Positions 1 through 7,536 of a DNA stretch of 18,582 bases are shown here, piece after piece. Position numbers and translations under genes: made by a program. This DNA is from DASRHY01 sp046765875 (GTDB taxonomy: Bacteria; Actinomycetota; Actinomycetes; Propionibacteriales; Kribbellaceae): assembly GCA_046765875.1 (NCBI GenBank), contig JBKPSJ010000220.1:1-18582 (forward strand), read 5' to 3'. The notes under the pieces are model-generated. The model did not search any database, was not told where the DNA came from, and saw only the letters and a list, made by a program, of their open reading frames with translations. Position 1 is the stretch's first letter; each line of letters begins with the position of its first letter.

Positions 1-103
1 CCTGTCGGGTCCAACGAACGTCAAAGGTCGAAGCGAATGGGTGGGCGCAATCTCTGGGCTGGCCGCATGTCGTACGACGGGTAGCCCACGTAGAGGAGGC
101 GAG

Positions 104-765
104 ATGAGAGAGAAGCGTTGGTGGCGTCGCCTTGGCCGTGGCCGGCGGTGTCGCCCCTTGCCCTGATCCCGGCCGATGCGATGGCGGGCTGGGACACCGG
201 TGCCGGCCTCAAGACCGGGGACACCGTGTGCGGACCTCGGTTCCAGACGACCAGCGGCCGGATGTACGGCAGCATCGTCAACGGCGCCGGTACGGCGACC
301 ATCCGGGTCGCGAGTACCGTCGGCGGTCCCGAGACCGTCGTGTTCAGTCAGACCGGCACCAATCTCAATGTCAACAAGACCGTGACCGCGCCACCCGGGT
401 CGTACATGCGCGGCTGCATCAACATCACCGCGCACACGATCAACACCTGGTCCAAGGTGTCGTTGTTCGCCTCCGGTACGGTCAGCCCAGGCCAGCCCGT
501 TCGAGGCGGTTTCGCTGTCGCCGGGCGCGCGGTTCTGCGGGGACAGCGGGATCGGGACCGTACGGCTGCTCGGATCCGCGAACGCACCTGGGCGCTGAAC
601 GGGATCGACAACGATTACGCGTTCGTCGGGACCGTGTTCTCGGTGACGGGTTCGTCGGTCGACACGACGTACACGTCCGGGCCGGATCTGGCTGATCTCG
701 AGATGTGCGTCGTGAACACCTCGCAACAGACCGTGACGGCGACATTCGATCTGGTCATGAAGTAG
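104..765 (+). pseudogene. Frame-disrupted secreted protein with two Cys-paired repeats
   Basis: An AGGAGG ribosome binding site (94-99) precedes ATG 104, but that frame stops at 164. Joining three frames restores a convincing signal peptide: MREKRWWRR (104-130), LAVAGGVAP (from 132), LALIPADAMA (from 157). The third frame then runs to about 499. Next a different frame (about 500-588) gives ARFCGDSGIGTVRLLGSANA, and the earlier frame resumes at 589 (WALNGIDNDY) to the TAG at 763-765. That makes four shifts in about 660 bases. The restored product of about 215 residues has two similar halves, each with a Cys near its start (CGPRF, CGDSG) and one near its end (CINIT, CVVNT). This symmetry appears only when the shifts are corrected, which supports the reconstruction. 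The protein would be exported by Sec; its function is unknown. It is either a decaying pseudogene or a stretch with base-call errors. Confidence 0.7.
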
Positions 766-777
766 CGCATTTGGACT

Positions 778-783
778 TACTCT
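778..783 (+). promoter_or_regulatory. -10 element for a leaderless transcript
   Basis: TACTCT fits the actinobacterial TANNNT -10 hexamer and lies exactly six bases before GTG 790, so the start codon would be the first transcribed base. No Shine-Dalgarno sequence precedes the GTG. No clear -35 element is visible. Confidence 0.5.
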
Positions 784-789
784 GATCGC

Positions 790-2505
790 GTGAGTACGAG
801 GACGTACTCGGGGGACACGCAGGCGCCGCCGCTCGAGACGCCACTGCTGGCGCGCATCCGGTCCAGTGTGATCGGTGAGGACCAGGTGATGCCGGGGCCG
901 TACGGGCCACGCAGGGTGACGTACGCCGACTACACCGCGTCCGGCCGCGCGCTCACGTTCCTGGAGGACTTCATCCGCGCGGAGGTGCTGCCGCGGTACG
1001 CCAACACGCACACCGAGTCCAGCGGGACCGGCCTGCAAACCACCCGGCTGCGCGAGGACGCGCGGGCGATCATCCGGGACGCGGTCGGCGGCGACGACCG
1101 GACGGCGGTGATCTTCTGCGGGTCCGGTGCCACCGGTGCGATCGCCAAGCTGATCGGTGTGCTCGGGCTGCGGATCCCGGCCGCGCTCGACGACCGCTAC
1201 CACCTCACCGACATGATCCCGCCGGACGAGCGGCCGGTGGTGTTCATCGGCCCGTACGAACACCACTCGAACGAGTTGCCCTGGCGCGAGTCGATCGCCG
1301 ACGTGGTCGTGATCGGCCAGGACGCCGACGGCCACATCGACATCGATCAGCTCAAGAAACAGCTCGAGAAACACGCCGACCGGCCACTCAAGATCGGCTC
1401 GTTCTCAGCGGCCAGCAATGTCACCGGGATCGTCAGCAACACCCACTTGATCTCGCGGCTGTTGCATGCCCACGGTGCGCTGTCGTTCTGGGATTTCGCC
1501 GCGGCCGCACCGTACGTCGCGATCGAGATGTACGGCCCGGACGACGGTGCGTACAAGGATGCGGTGTTCCTCAGTCCGCACAAGTTCATCGGAGGACCTG
1601 GTACGCCGGGCGTGCTCGTCGTACGACGTGAACTGCTACGCAACCGGGTGCCGGACGTACCCGGCGGCGGCACGGTCATGTACGTCAACTCGCTCGAGCA
1701 CCGGTACCTCGACGACCCGGTGCATCGCGAGGAGGGCGGCACCCCGGCGATCGTCGACTCGATCCGCGCCGGCCTGGTCTTCCAGCTCAAGCAGGCGGTC
1801 GGGATAGACGTGATCCGCGAGCACGAGGACTACTACCTGCGCCGCGCGGTCACCGAATGGCTGGCCGAGTCGGCGATCGAGATCCTCGGCAACACCGAGT
1901 CCGAGCGGCTGTCGATCGTCTCGTTCGTGCTCCGCGCACCGACCGGCAGGTACCTGCACCACAACTTCGTCGTCGCCGTGCTCAACGACCTGTTCGGGAT
2001 TCAGGCCCGTGGCGGCTGCTCGTGCGCCGGCCCGTACGGCCACCACCTGCTCGGGATCAACCTGGACCGCTCGCACGAGTTCGAGCACGAGGTCATCGAT
2101 CACGGCTGCGCGGGGATCAAGCCCGGCTGGGTACGAGTGAACTTCAACTACTTCATCTCCGAACCGGTCTTCGATTACGTCGTCGAGGCGGTGAAACTGG
2201 TCGCGCGGGACGGCTGGCGGCTGCTGCCCGACTATCGTTTCGACCCGGCCTCCGGGCTCTGGAAGCACCGTCGCGGGCCGGTCGAGCCGCCGCTACGGCT
2301 GTCCCAGGTCGGGTACGACGAGACCGGTGAGCTGGTCTATCCGCACCACACCGAGACCGCCCCGGAGTCGGAGCTCGAGACCTATCTCGCGGAGGGACGC
2401 CGGCTGCTGGCCGAGGCGCCCGGCCCGGACAACAGCGAGGGCACGGTCAACGACGAGTTCGACCACCTCCGCTGGTTCGAACTGCCCGCCCGCTGCCTGA
2501 CCTGA
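790..2505 (+). CDS. Class V aminotransferase / cysteine desulfurase-like PLP enzyme
   Basis: This 571-residue cytoplasmic PLP enzyme has the fold-type I class V (SufS/Csd/NifS) layout. Visible landmarks are the GSGATGAI phosphate-binding loop (111-118), EHHSNELPW (157-165) with the ring-stacking His, HGALSFWDFAA with the pyridine-binding Asp235, and SPHKF with Schiff-base Lys265. RGGCSCAGPYGH (407-418) places two cysteines (C410, C412) where desulfurases carry the sulfur-accepting Cys. At 571 residues it is well over the roughly 400 of SufS. The extra C-terminal part (about 475-571) resembles nothing I recognise. GTG 790 is preferred because a TANNNT hexamer lies six bases upstream and no in-frame alternative has a ribosome site. 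No suf or isc genes are nearby, so the sulfur acceptor is unknown. The class is secure; substrate and reaction (desulfurase, lyase or epimerase) are inferred only from motifs. Confidence 0.85.
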   Translation: MSTRTYSGDTQAPPLETPLLARIRSSVIGEDQVMPGPYGPRRVTYADYTASGRALTFLEDFIRAEVLPRYANTHTESSGTGLQTTRLREDARAIIRDAVGGDDRTAVIFCGSGATGAIAKLIGVLGLRIPAALDDRYHLTDMIPPDERPVVFIGPYEHHSNELPWRESIADVVVIGQDADGHIDIDQLKKQLEKHADRPLKIGSFSAASNVTGIVSNTHLISRLLHAHGALSFWDFAAAAPYVAIEMYGPDDGAYKDAVFLSPHKFIGGPGTPGVLVVRRELLRNRVPDVPGGGTVMYVNSLEHRYLDDPVHREEGGTPAIVDSIRAGLVFQLKQAVGIDVIREHEDYYLRRAVTEWLAESAIEILGNTESERLSIVSFVLRAPTGRYLHHNFVVAVLNDLFGIQARGGCSCAGPYGHHLLGINLDRSHEFEHEVIDHGCAGIKPGWVRVNFNYFISEPVFDYVVEAVKLVARDGWRLLPDYRFDPASGLWKHRRGPVEPPLRLSQVGYDETGELVYPHHTETAPESELETYLAEGRRLLAEAPGPDNSEGTVNDEFDHLRWFELPARCLT

Positions 2506-2628
2506 CCGGATCGGACGCCGCTGACGCGAAATGGGCCCGGCTAGCGGGCTGCAACATGCCACGGCTGCCGGTTTCGTGTCAGTGGCCATGCAACCTGCTA
2601 CTGGGGCAAACGCAGAGGTCGCGGGACC

Positions 2629-2667
2629 TTGACCGATTCGGGCTTCCGTGGCAATTTGATCGATCAA
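2629..2667 (+). promoter_or_regulatory. Promoter and palindromic operator of the GH20 gene
   Basis: TTGACC (2629-2634) and CAATTT (2652-2657) are separated by 17 bases and form a plausible housekeeping promoter. The perfect 12-bp palindrome TTGATCGATCAA (2656-2667) overlaps the -10 and start-site region. Its central CG is typical of LacI-family operators, so a sugar-responsive repressor is a reasonable inference. No such regulator is encoded in this window. Confidence 0.5.
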
Positions 2668-2713
2668 GTGGGCAGTTAAATGCGGATCCGCCCCCGCGAT
2701 CGAGGTGCTTGTC

Positions 2714-5700
2714 ATGGCCCTGTCCTCGAAGCCGGTACGCGCAGTCATCGCTGCACTCGCGACCGGGCCGCTCGCCGTAGCGGCCGTCGTGCCCAAGGCG
2801 CCGGCAGCTGCCGCGGCACCCGCGGCCGGAAACCCTGCGCCGCAGGTCGTACCGACCCTGCGCGAGTGGTCCGGCGGCGCCGGAACCTACGAACTGACGC
2901 AGACGTCGCGCATCGTCGTCACCGCCGCCGACCTCCTCGACGAGGCACAGCAGTTCCGCGACGACCTGTCCGAGGTGACCGGGATCGCCCCGCAGCTCGT
3001 TGCGAGCGGCGAACCCAAGAAGGGCGACCTAGTCCTGTCCGACCGCGGCGCGCCTGCCGACCTGGGCCCGGAGGGCTACCTGCTGAGGATCGGGGACCAG
3101 GTCGAGCTCAGCGGTGGCAGCGATGCCGGTGTGTTCTACGGAGCGCAGACTGTGCTCCAGGCGCTGCGTTCGACGCCGGGTCATCGCACCCTCCCGCGGG
3201 GCGAGGCGCGGGACTGGCCACGGTTCCGCGAGCGCGGCTACATGCTCGATGCCGGTCGCAAGTTCTGGTCGCCGGACTACATCGTCCAGACGATCCGGGA
3301 GATGGCCTATCTCAAGCTCAATACCCTGCAGTTGCACCTGTCGGACAACAATGCGTTCCGGCTGGTCAGTGACACATTTCCCTACCTGGCAGCGCCGCAG
3401 GCGTACACGAAGGCCGACATCGCCCGATTCGAACAGACCGCCCACAAGTACCACGTGACCCTCATCCCGGAGATCGAGATGCCCGGGCACGCCGGTGCGA
3501 TCCTCAAGCTGCGGCCAGACCTCGGCCTGGACTGCCAGGGATTCAGTACCACCCTGGATGTGACAAGGCGTGAGGTGCGCGACTTCACCAGGGCTTTGAT
3601 CGACGAGTTCGCGCCACTGTTCTCCGGGCCCGAGTTCCACATCGCCACCGACGAATACCCGCGGGGTGACCAGCAGAGTCGTTGCGCGCCGCTGGTGCAG
3701 TACGCCGCCGAGCGGGGCTTCGGGTCGACCGCGGACGTGTTCGTGGACTTCATCAACGAAATGAACACGGCGGTCCGCCGGCACGGTAAGACGACAGTGA
3801 TCTGGAACTGGTGGGACGTCGATCAGAACCCGACGATCGCGCCGGACCTGTCGATCAAGGTGGAGGCATGGACAACCACGGCGACCGGTCCGGGGTCGGA
3901 GCGAAACGCCCAGCACTACCTCGACCTCGGCTACCGCGTGGTGTCCTCGCCGAGCGACACGCTTTATGTCACGCCGGGCCTGCGGCTGCTGCCGAACCCG
4001 ACGTTCCTCTATCAGGAATGGGAGCCGATCGAGCACCCGAGACTGGACGGATACCTGATCTCAGTGTGGGCCGACGAGGCGATCACCCAGCCGGACAGCG
4101 CGTTCGACGCCCAACTGCGCCGCCCGCGTGAGGCGATGGCGGACCGCGTCTGGGGCGGTCCTCGCCGAGGCGGAGTCGCGGACCTGTTCGCGCGTGCCGA
4201 CGCGGTCGGCGCCCCGCCCGGCGTACCGGGTAACACGCTGCCGGGCACGCTGTCGGGTCAGCCGTACGGGACCAGTCCGGCATGGGGCGACCTGCCGAAC
4301 ACCTACGACAAGGTCTTCGACGGCGATCCCTCGACGTTCTTCGACTTCGCCGAACCCAGTGGCGGGTACGCCGGGATCGACACCGGCCGGGCGACGCCTG
4401 TCGGCACCGTGCGGTACATCCCGCGCAACGGCCAGGCCGGGCGGACGGTCGGTGGCCGGTTCGAAGGCTGTACGGAAGGTCCGGCGAGTGGCTGCCGGAC
4501 GCTGGCCACGGTGAGCAGCGCGCCCACGCTCGGCTGGAACGAGTTGGCGGTGTCGGACCCAGGTCGCTACCGGTGGCTGCGGTACGTCGGACCCGACGGC
4601 TCGTTCTGCGATATTGCCGAGGTCGAGTTCGTGGCACCGTCGAAGGACGTCGCCGTGTCGGCGCCGCAGCAACTGCGACAGCTGGGTGACAACCAGGTCG
4701 TGACCACGTACCGGAACAACAGTGACCGGCCGGTCCTCGACGTACGGCTCGGGCTGGACGCCTACGCGATCGACGACCGGGCCGGCCATGTCGTTCGGCC
4801 ACTCGGCCAGGACAGCTTCCCGGCGGTGCCGCCCGGTCGGACCGTGTCGACGCGGTGGCAGGTCGATGTGCCGCTGTCGGCGACGACCGGGAGCTACCAC
4901 CTGATCGGTCGGGCGGTACTTGGCGGGCCGGACGGCGTCGAGTACACCGAGGGGCTCGGCCGGACCACGCTCGGCCCGGCTCTCGAGGCGGCGTTCGCTC
5001 CCGAGCTCGTCGACCTGAACGCCGGTGAGACGGAGACGGCCACCCTTCGGGTGACCAACCACGCGGCCCGAGCCGTGACGATCCGTTTCACCTATAGCCG
5101 TCCGCCGGCCGCGAACCCGGGGTTCGCCCTGTCGCCGTCGTCCGGCGTCCTGACGGTCCCCGCGGGCGGCACCGCAGGAGCAGCGATCGCCGCGTCAGCC
5201 ACGCCCGGTGCGACCGGTCCCAACCCGCGCACGGCGAGGGTCGACCTGTCCGCCTCCGCCGCGGGACAGCCCGAGACCAGGGCGGGTTCGGCCGAGCTTC
5301 AGGTGCTCTGGTACCCCGGCGCGTACGCAACGCTGGCCGGCACGTTCAACAACAAGGGCATCACCGACGACGCGAACCCGACCGCCGGCTCCTTCGACGG
5401 CGGCGAAGCCACGTTCTCCGCGCAAGGCCTCGCGGCCGCCGGGCTGAGCCGCGGCGCGACCTTCGTCCACGACGGTGTGACGTTCACCTGGCCCGACACG
5501 GCGCCGGGCGAGCCGGACAACACGGCGACCGACGGCCAGGTGATCGCACTGTCCGGCACGGGCACCAAGCTCGGCATCGTAGGGTCGGCCTGCTGCTCGC
5601 CGAGCGGCGGGCAGTCCGGCACGGTGTTCATCACCTACCAGGACGGAACTGTCGACCAGGCGCAGCTCACCTTCGCGGATTGGTACTTCAACAATCCGGC

Positions 5701-5878
5701 GCCGGGGACTGACATCGTGGCCACGGTTCCCTGGAACGTCGGACCGGAGAACACCGACCAGGATCATCCGGTCAGCGTGTTCTACGCGGGCCTGCCCATC
5801 GACCCGGCCAAGTCGGTGCGGTTCGTGACCCTCCCGTCGAACCTCGACCTGCACGTCTTCGCCATCGCGGTCGGCTGA
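2714..5878 (+). CDS. Secreted multidomain GH20 beta-N-acetylhexosaminidase / lacto-N-biosidase-like enzyme
   Basis: This 1054-residue enzyme should remove terminal N-acetylhexosamine-type sugars outside the cell by substrate-assisted catalysis. ATG 2714 is chosen over GTG 2705 because GAGGTG (2702-2707) is well placed as its ribosome site. Domain order: Ala-rich Sec signal peptide (1 to about 36); GH20 N-terminal domain (about 45-160); catalytic barrel (about 168-475) with YMLDAGRKFW, LHLSDNN, PEIEMPGHAGA and HIATDEYP; a discoidin-like carbohydrate-binding module (about 520-640); CARDB/NEW3-like beta domains (about 645-865); and a C-terminal beta domain (about 868-1054) of a kind attached to actinomycete glycosidases. 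The catalytic pair is Asp313-Glu314. HIATDEY differs from the usual HIGGDE and recalls the DEY/DEF form of lacto-N-biosidases, so the substrate may be a disaccharide unit. The gene has its own promoter and operator. Family is certain; specificity is not. Confidence 0.93.
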   Translation: MALSSKPVRAVIAALATGPLAVAAVVPKAPAAAAAPAAGNPAPQVVPTLREWSGGAGTYELTQTSRIVVTAADLLDEAQQFRDDLSEVTGIAPQLVASGEPKKGDLVLSDRGAPADLGPEGYLLRIGDQVELSGGSDAGVFYGAQTVLQALRSTPGHRTLPRGEARDWPRFRERGYMLDAGRKFWSPDYIVQTIREMAYLKLNTLQLHLSDNNAFRLVSDTFPYLAAPQAYTKADIARFEQTAHKYHVTLIPEIEMPGHAGAILKLRPDLGLDCQGFSTTLDVTRREVRDFTRALIDEFAPLFSGPEFHIATDEYPRGDQQSRCAPLVQYAAERGFGSTADVFVDFINEMNTAVRRHGKTTVIWNWWDVDQNPTIAPDLSIKVEAWTTTATGPGSERNAQHYLDLGYRVVSSPSDTLYVTPGLRLLPNPTFLYQEWEPIEHPRLDGYLISVWADEAITQPDSAFDAQLRRPREAMADRVWGGPRRGGVADLFARADAVGAPPGVPGNTLPGTLSGQPYGTSPAWGDLPNTYDKVFDGDPSTFFDFAEPSGGYAGIDTGRATPVGTVRYIPRNGQAGRTVGGRFEGCTEGPASGCRTLATVSSAPTLGWNELAVSDPGRYRWLRYVGPDGSFCDIAEVEFVAPSKDVAVSAPQQLRQLGDNQVVTTYRNNSDRPVLDVRLGLDAYAIDDRAGHVVRPLGQDSFPAVPPGRTVSTRWQVDVPLSATTGSYHLIGRAVLGGPDGVEYTEGLGRTTLGPALEAAFAPELVDLNAGETETATLRVTNHAARAVTIRFTYSRPPAANPGFALSPSSGVLTVPAGGTAGAAIAASATPGATGPNPRTARVDLSASAAGQPETRAGSAELQVLWYPGAYATLAGTFNNKGITDDANPTAGSFDGGEATFSAQGLAAAGLSRGATFVHDGVTFTWPDTAPGEPDNTATDGQVIALSGTGTKLGIVGSACCSPSGGQSGTVFITYQDGTVDQAQLTFADWYFNNPAPGTDIVATVPWNVGPENTDQDHPVSVFYAGLPIDPAKSVRFVTLPSNLDLHVFAIAVG

Positions 5879-5891
5879 CGCGGGAGTGGTG

Positions 5892-6617
5892 TCAGCCCGG
5901 GGCGCGCAGGTCCCGGCACCGCGCCTCGGGGAACTCCGGGGCGATGGTGCGGATCGAGGCGCAGCCGGGGTTGCGGGTGCCGAGCAGCGGTCGCCAGGCC
6001 TTGTCGCCGTACTCGAAGAACCAACGGCGCCGGGTATGGCTGCCGACGTCGACGACCAGCCAGCGCGACGTACAGAACCGAACGGTACGGTCGCCCTCGG
6101 CATCGATCGCCTCCATCGCCTGGTCCACCCGGTCGCACTGCTCCGGCGGAGGCGGGTTGCAGCCTTCGTTTGCGCAGCGCCGATAGCCGGGCTCCGCCGG
6201 AGCCCAGGACTCGCCATTGACCACGATCTCGCGGTTGCTCAGCGGCATCCGCGACGTCACCGAGATCTCGTGGCGGCTGGTCAGGGTGCAGTCCATCCGG
6301 CCGACCTCGTACGTCAGCGTGATGTGCACCGACTCCGTCGTCTCCCGGTCGACTCTGACAGCCGGCTTACGCACGCAGTCCGGCTGGCCGGCCGGGGCGT
6401 CGTACGCGACGACGACGGTCTGCGGGTCTGCTGTACGGCGTACCGACACAGGCCAGGCGATGCTGCGCTGCCAGTGACCGTCGGCGCCTCCGGCCGAGGC
6501 GTCGCTGCCGGTGCCGACCACGGCGGCGATGGCGAACACGGTGCCGGAGACGAGTGCGATCGCCGCGCACGCGATGACTGCCAGCGCCCAGGCGGCACGC
6601 GGTCGCGGCGTGTGCAT
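5892..6617 (-). CDS. Single-pass membrane protein with Cys-rich extracellular domain
   Basis: I do not recognise this 241-residue protein. ATG 6617 has GGAAGGG about 13 bases upstream. The frame stays open further upstream only because it passes through the terminator and the tRNA gene. A basic N-terminus (HTPRPR) and one hydrophobic segment (about 9-34) predict an N-in anchor with an exported C-terminal domain. That domain has eight cysteines (81, 110, 148, 153, 161, 182, 219, 234), enough for four disulfides. It also has a CNPPPPEQC stretch. No catalytic motif is visible. The gene is convergent with the GH20 gene, only 13 bases apart, and lies downstream of tRNA-His behind a strong hairpin, so it probably has a separate promoter. 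Envelope location is well supported; its role is unknown. Confidence 0.75.
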   Translation of the reverse strand: MHTPRPRAAWALAVIACAAIALVSGTVFAIAAVVGTGSDASAGGADGHWQRSIAWPVSVRRTADPQTVVVAYDAPAGQPDCVRKPAVRVDRETTESVHITLTYEVGRMDCTLTSRHEISVTSRMPLSNREIVVNGESWAPAEPGYRRCANEGCNPPPPEQCDRVDQAMEAIDAEGDRTVRFCTSRWLVVDVGSHTRRRWFFEYGDKAWRPLLGTRNPGCASIRTIAPEFPEARCRDLRAPG

Positions 6618-6656
6618 CTGAGCGTTCGGTCCCTTCCGCAGGGGTCGGCACAGCGG

Positions 6657-6687
6657 TACGGCTCCGTCCGGGATGGACGGAGCCGTA
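6657..6687 (-). terminator. Stem-loop terminator downstream of tRNA-His
   Basis: A perfect 13-bp stem (arms 6657-6669 and 6675-6687, containing ACGGCTCCGTCC) closes a 5-base GGGAT loop. It begins about ten bases after the tRNA CCA end. There is no U-tract, as is common for actinobacterial terminators. Confidence 0.7.
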
Positions 6688-6696
6688 GTTTCTGCC

Positions 6697-6773
6697 TGGG
6701 GTGAGTGACGGGACTTGAACCCGCGGCCACCTGGACCACAACCAGGTGCTCTACCAGCTGAGCTACACCCACC
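6697..6773 (-). tRNA. tRNA-His (GTG anticodon)
   Basis: The minus strand folds into a full cloverleaf. The acceptor stem is GTGGGTG/CACTCAC with an encoded G-1 (6773) opposite C73, which is the identity mark of tRNA-His. The D arm is GCTC...GAGC. The anticodon stem CCTGG/CCAGG holds loop TTGTGGT with anticodon GTG at 6737-6739. The T arm contains GGTTCAAGTCC. The CCA end is encoded at 6697-6699. The gene starts 33 bases after the orn stop and may be cotranscribed with it or use the -10 at 6806-6811. Confidence 0.95.
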
Positions 6774-6805
6774 AGGGCCGCACGCCTGGGCGTTGCGGCT
6801 GAGCA

Positions 6806-6811
6806 ATCATA
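6806..6811 (-). promoter_or_regulatory. Candidate -10 of tRNA-His
   Basis: TATGAT on the minus strand is a near-consensus -10 overlapping the orn stop codon. It lies about 33 bases before the tRNA 5' end. The -35 region is weak (TTCGGC at 17 bases). Confidence 0.4.
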
Positions 6812-7430
6812 GCGATGACTCCGGGCTGGCCGAAATCGCGTTCTCGGCACGGGCCGCGGCAGCCTTGGCGGTGTCGCTGTCCGGGCCGGGCAACGGGACG
6901 AATACGGTCTCTCGGTAGTACCGCAGCTCGGCAATGCTCTCGGTGATGTCGGCCAGCGCCCGGTGGTTGCCGACCTTGGCCGGGGTGGCGTAGTAGACCC
7001 GGGGGTACCAGCGGCGTACCAGTTCCTTGATCGAGGAGACGTCGACGTTGCGGTAGTGCAGGTGCGCCTCGACGGCCGGCATGTCCCGGACCAGGAAGGT
7101 GCGGTCGGTGCCCACCGAGTTCCCGGCCAGCGGGGCCTTGCGCGGCTCCGGTACGTACTCCGAGATGAACTCCAGCACCTGGCGCTCGGCGTCGGCCAGC
7201 GCGATCCCGTTGTCCAGCTCGGCCAGCAGCCCGGACGCGGTATGCATCTCGCGAACGAAGTCGGTCATCTGGTCCAGCGCCTCGGCCGGCGGCTTGATCA
7301 CCAGGTCGATCCCATCGCCCAGGACGTTGAGCTCGTAGTCGGTGATGAGGACGGCGACCTCGATGAGGGTGTCGGCCTCGAGGTCGAGGCCCGTCATCTC
7401 GCAGTCGATCCACACCAGCCGTTCACTCAT
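6807..7430 (-). CDS. orn: Oligoribonuclease (DEDDh 3'-5' exonuclease)
   Basis: This 207-residue cytoplasmic exonuclease degrades 2-5-nt RNA fragments, including pGpG from cyclic-di-GMP turnover, to mononucleotides. The DEDDh residues are all visible: Asp9 and Glu11 in VWIDCEMTGLD, Asp109 in GNSVGTDRTFL, and His156 and Asp161 in VGNHRALADI. Length and motif spacing match Escherichia coli Orn. ATG 7430 is chosen because it begins MSERLVWIDCE, the usual N-terminus, and has AGGGTGAG just upstream. A GTG at 7436 would add only two residues. A TAGGGT hexamer at 7439-7444 could be a -10 giving an almost leaderless message. tRNA-His lies directly downstream. Confidence 0.97.
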   Translation of the reverse strand: MSERLVWIDCEMTGLDLEADTLIEVAVLITDYELNVLGDGIDLVIKPPAEALDQMTDFVREMHTASGLLAELDNGIALADAERQVLEFISEYVPEPRKAPLAGNSVGTDRTFLVRDMPAVEAHLHYRNVDVSSIKELVRRWYPRVYYATPAKVGNHRALADITESIAELRYYRETVFVPLPGPDSDTAKAAAARAENAISASPESSL

Positions 7431-7536
7431 GGTCACTCACCCTACGTCCCTGGCTCGGTGATCCGGCTCTGACCGGCATCTCGATGTGCGAATTTGTCGT
7501 TTCTGTTTCGGGACTGTCACTGCTTGGATCTTCGCC

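Noticed and set aside
2536..2556. Short GC hairpin (GCCCG-GCTAG-CGGGC type) after the class V gene.
   Set aside because: The stem is only about five base pairs, too short to call a terminator in DNA of this GC content.
6615..6806. N-terminal extension of the Cys-rich membrane protein through the tRNA gene.
   Set aside because: The extra residues come from the tRNA-His and terminator sequence read as protein. ATG 6617 directly precedes the membrane anchor.
7494..7522. TTGTCG as a -35 for the Gfo/Idh gene.
   Set aside because: No acceptable -10 lies at 16-18 bases (TCACTG only), so the promoter is not supported.
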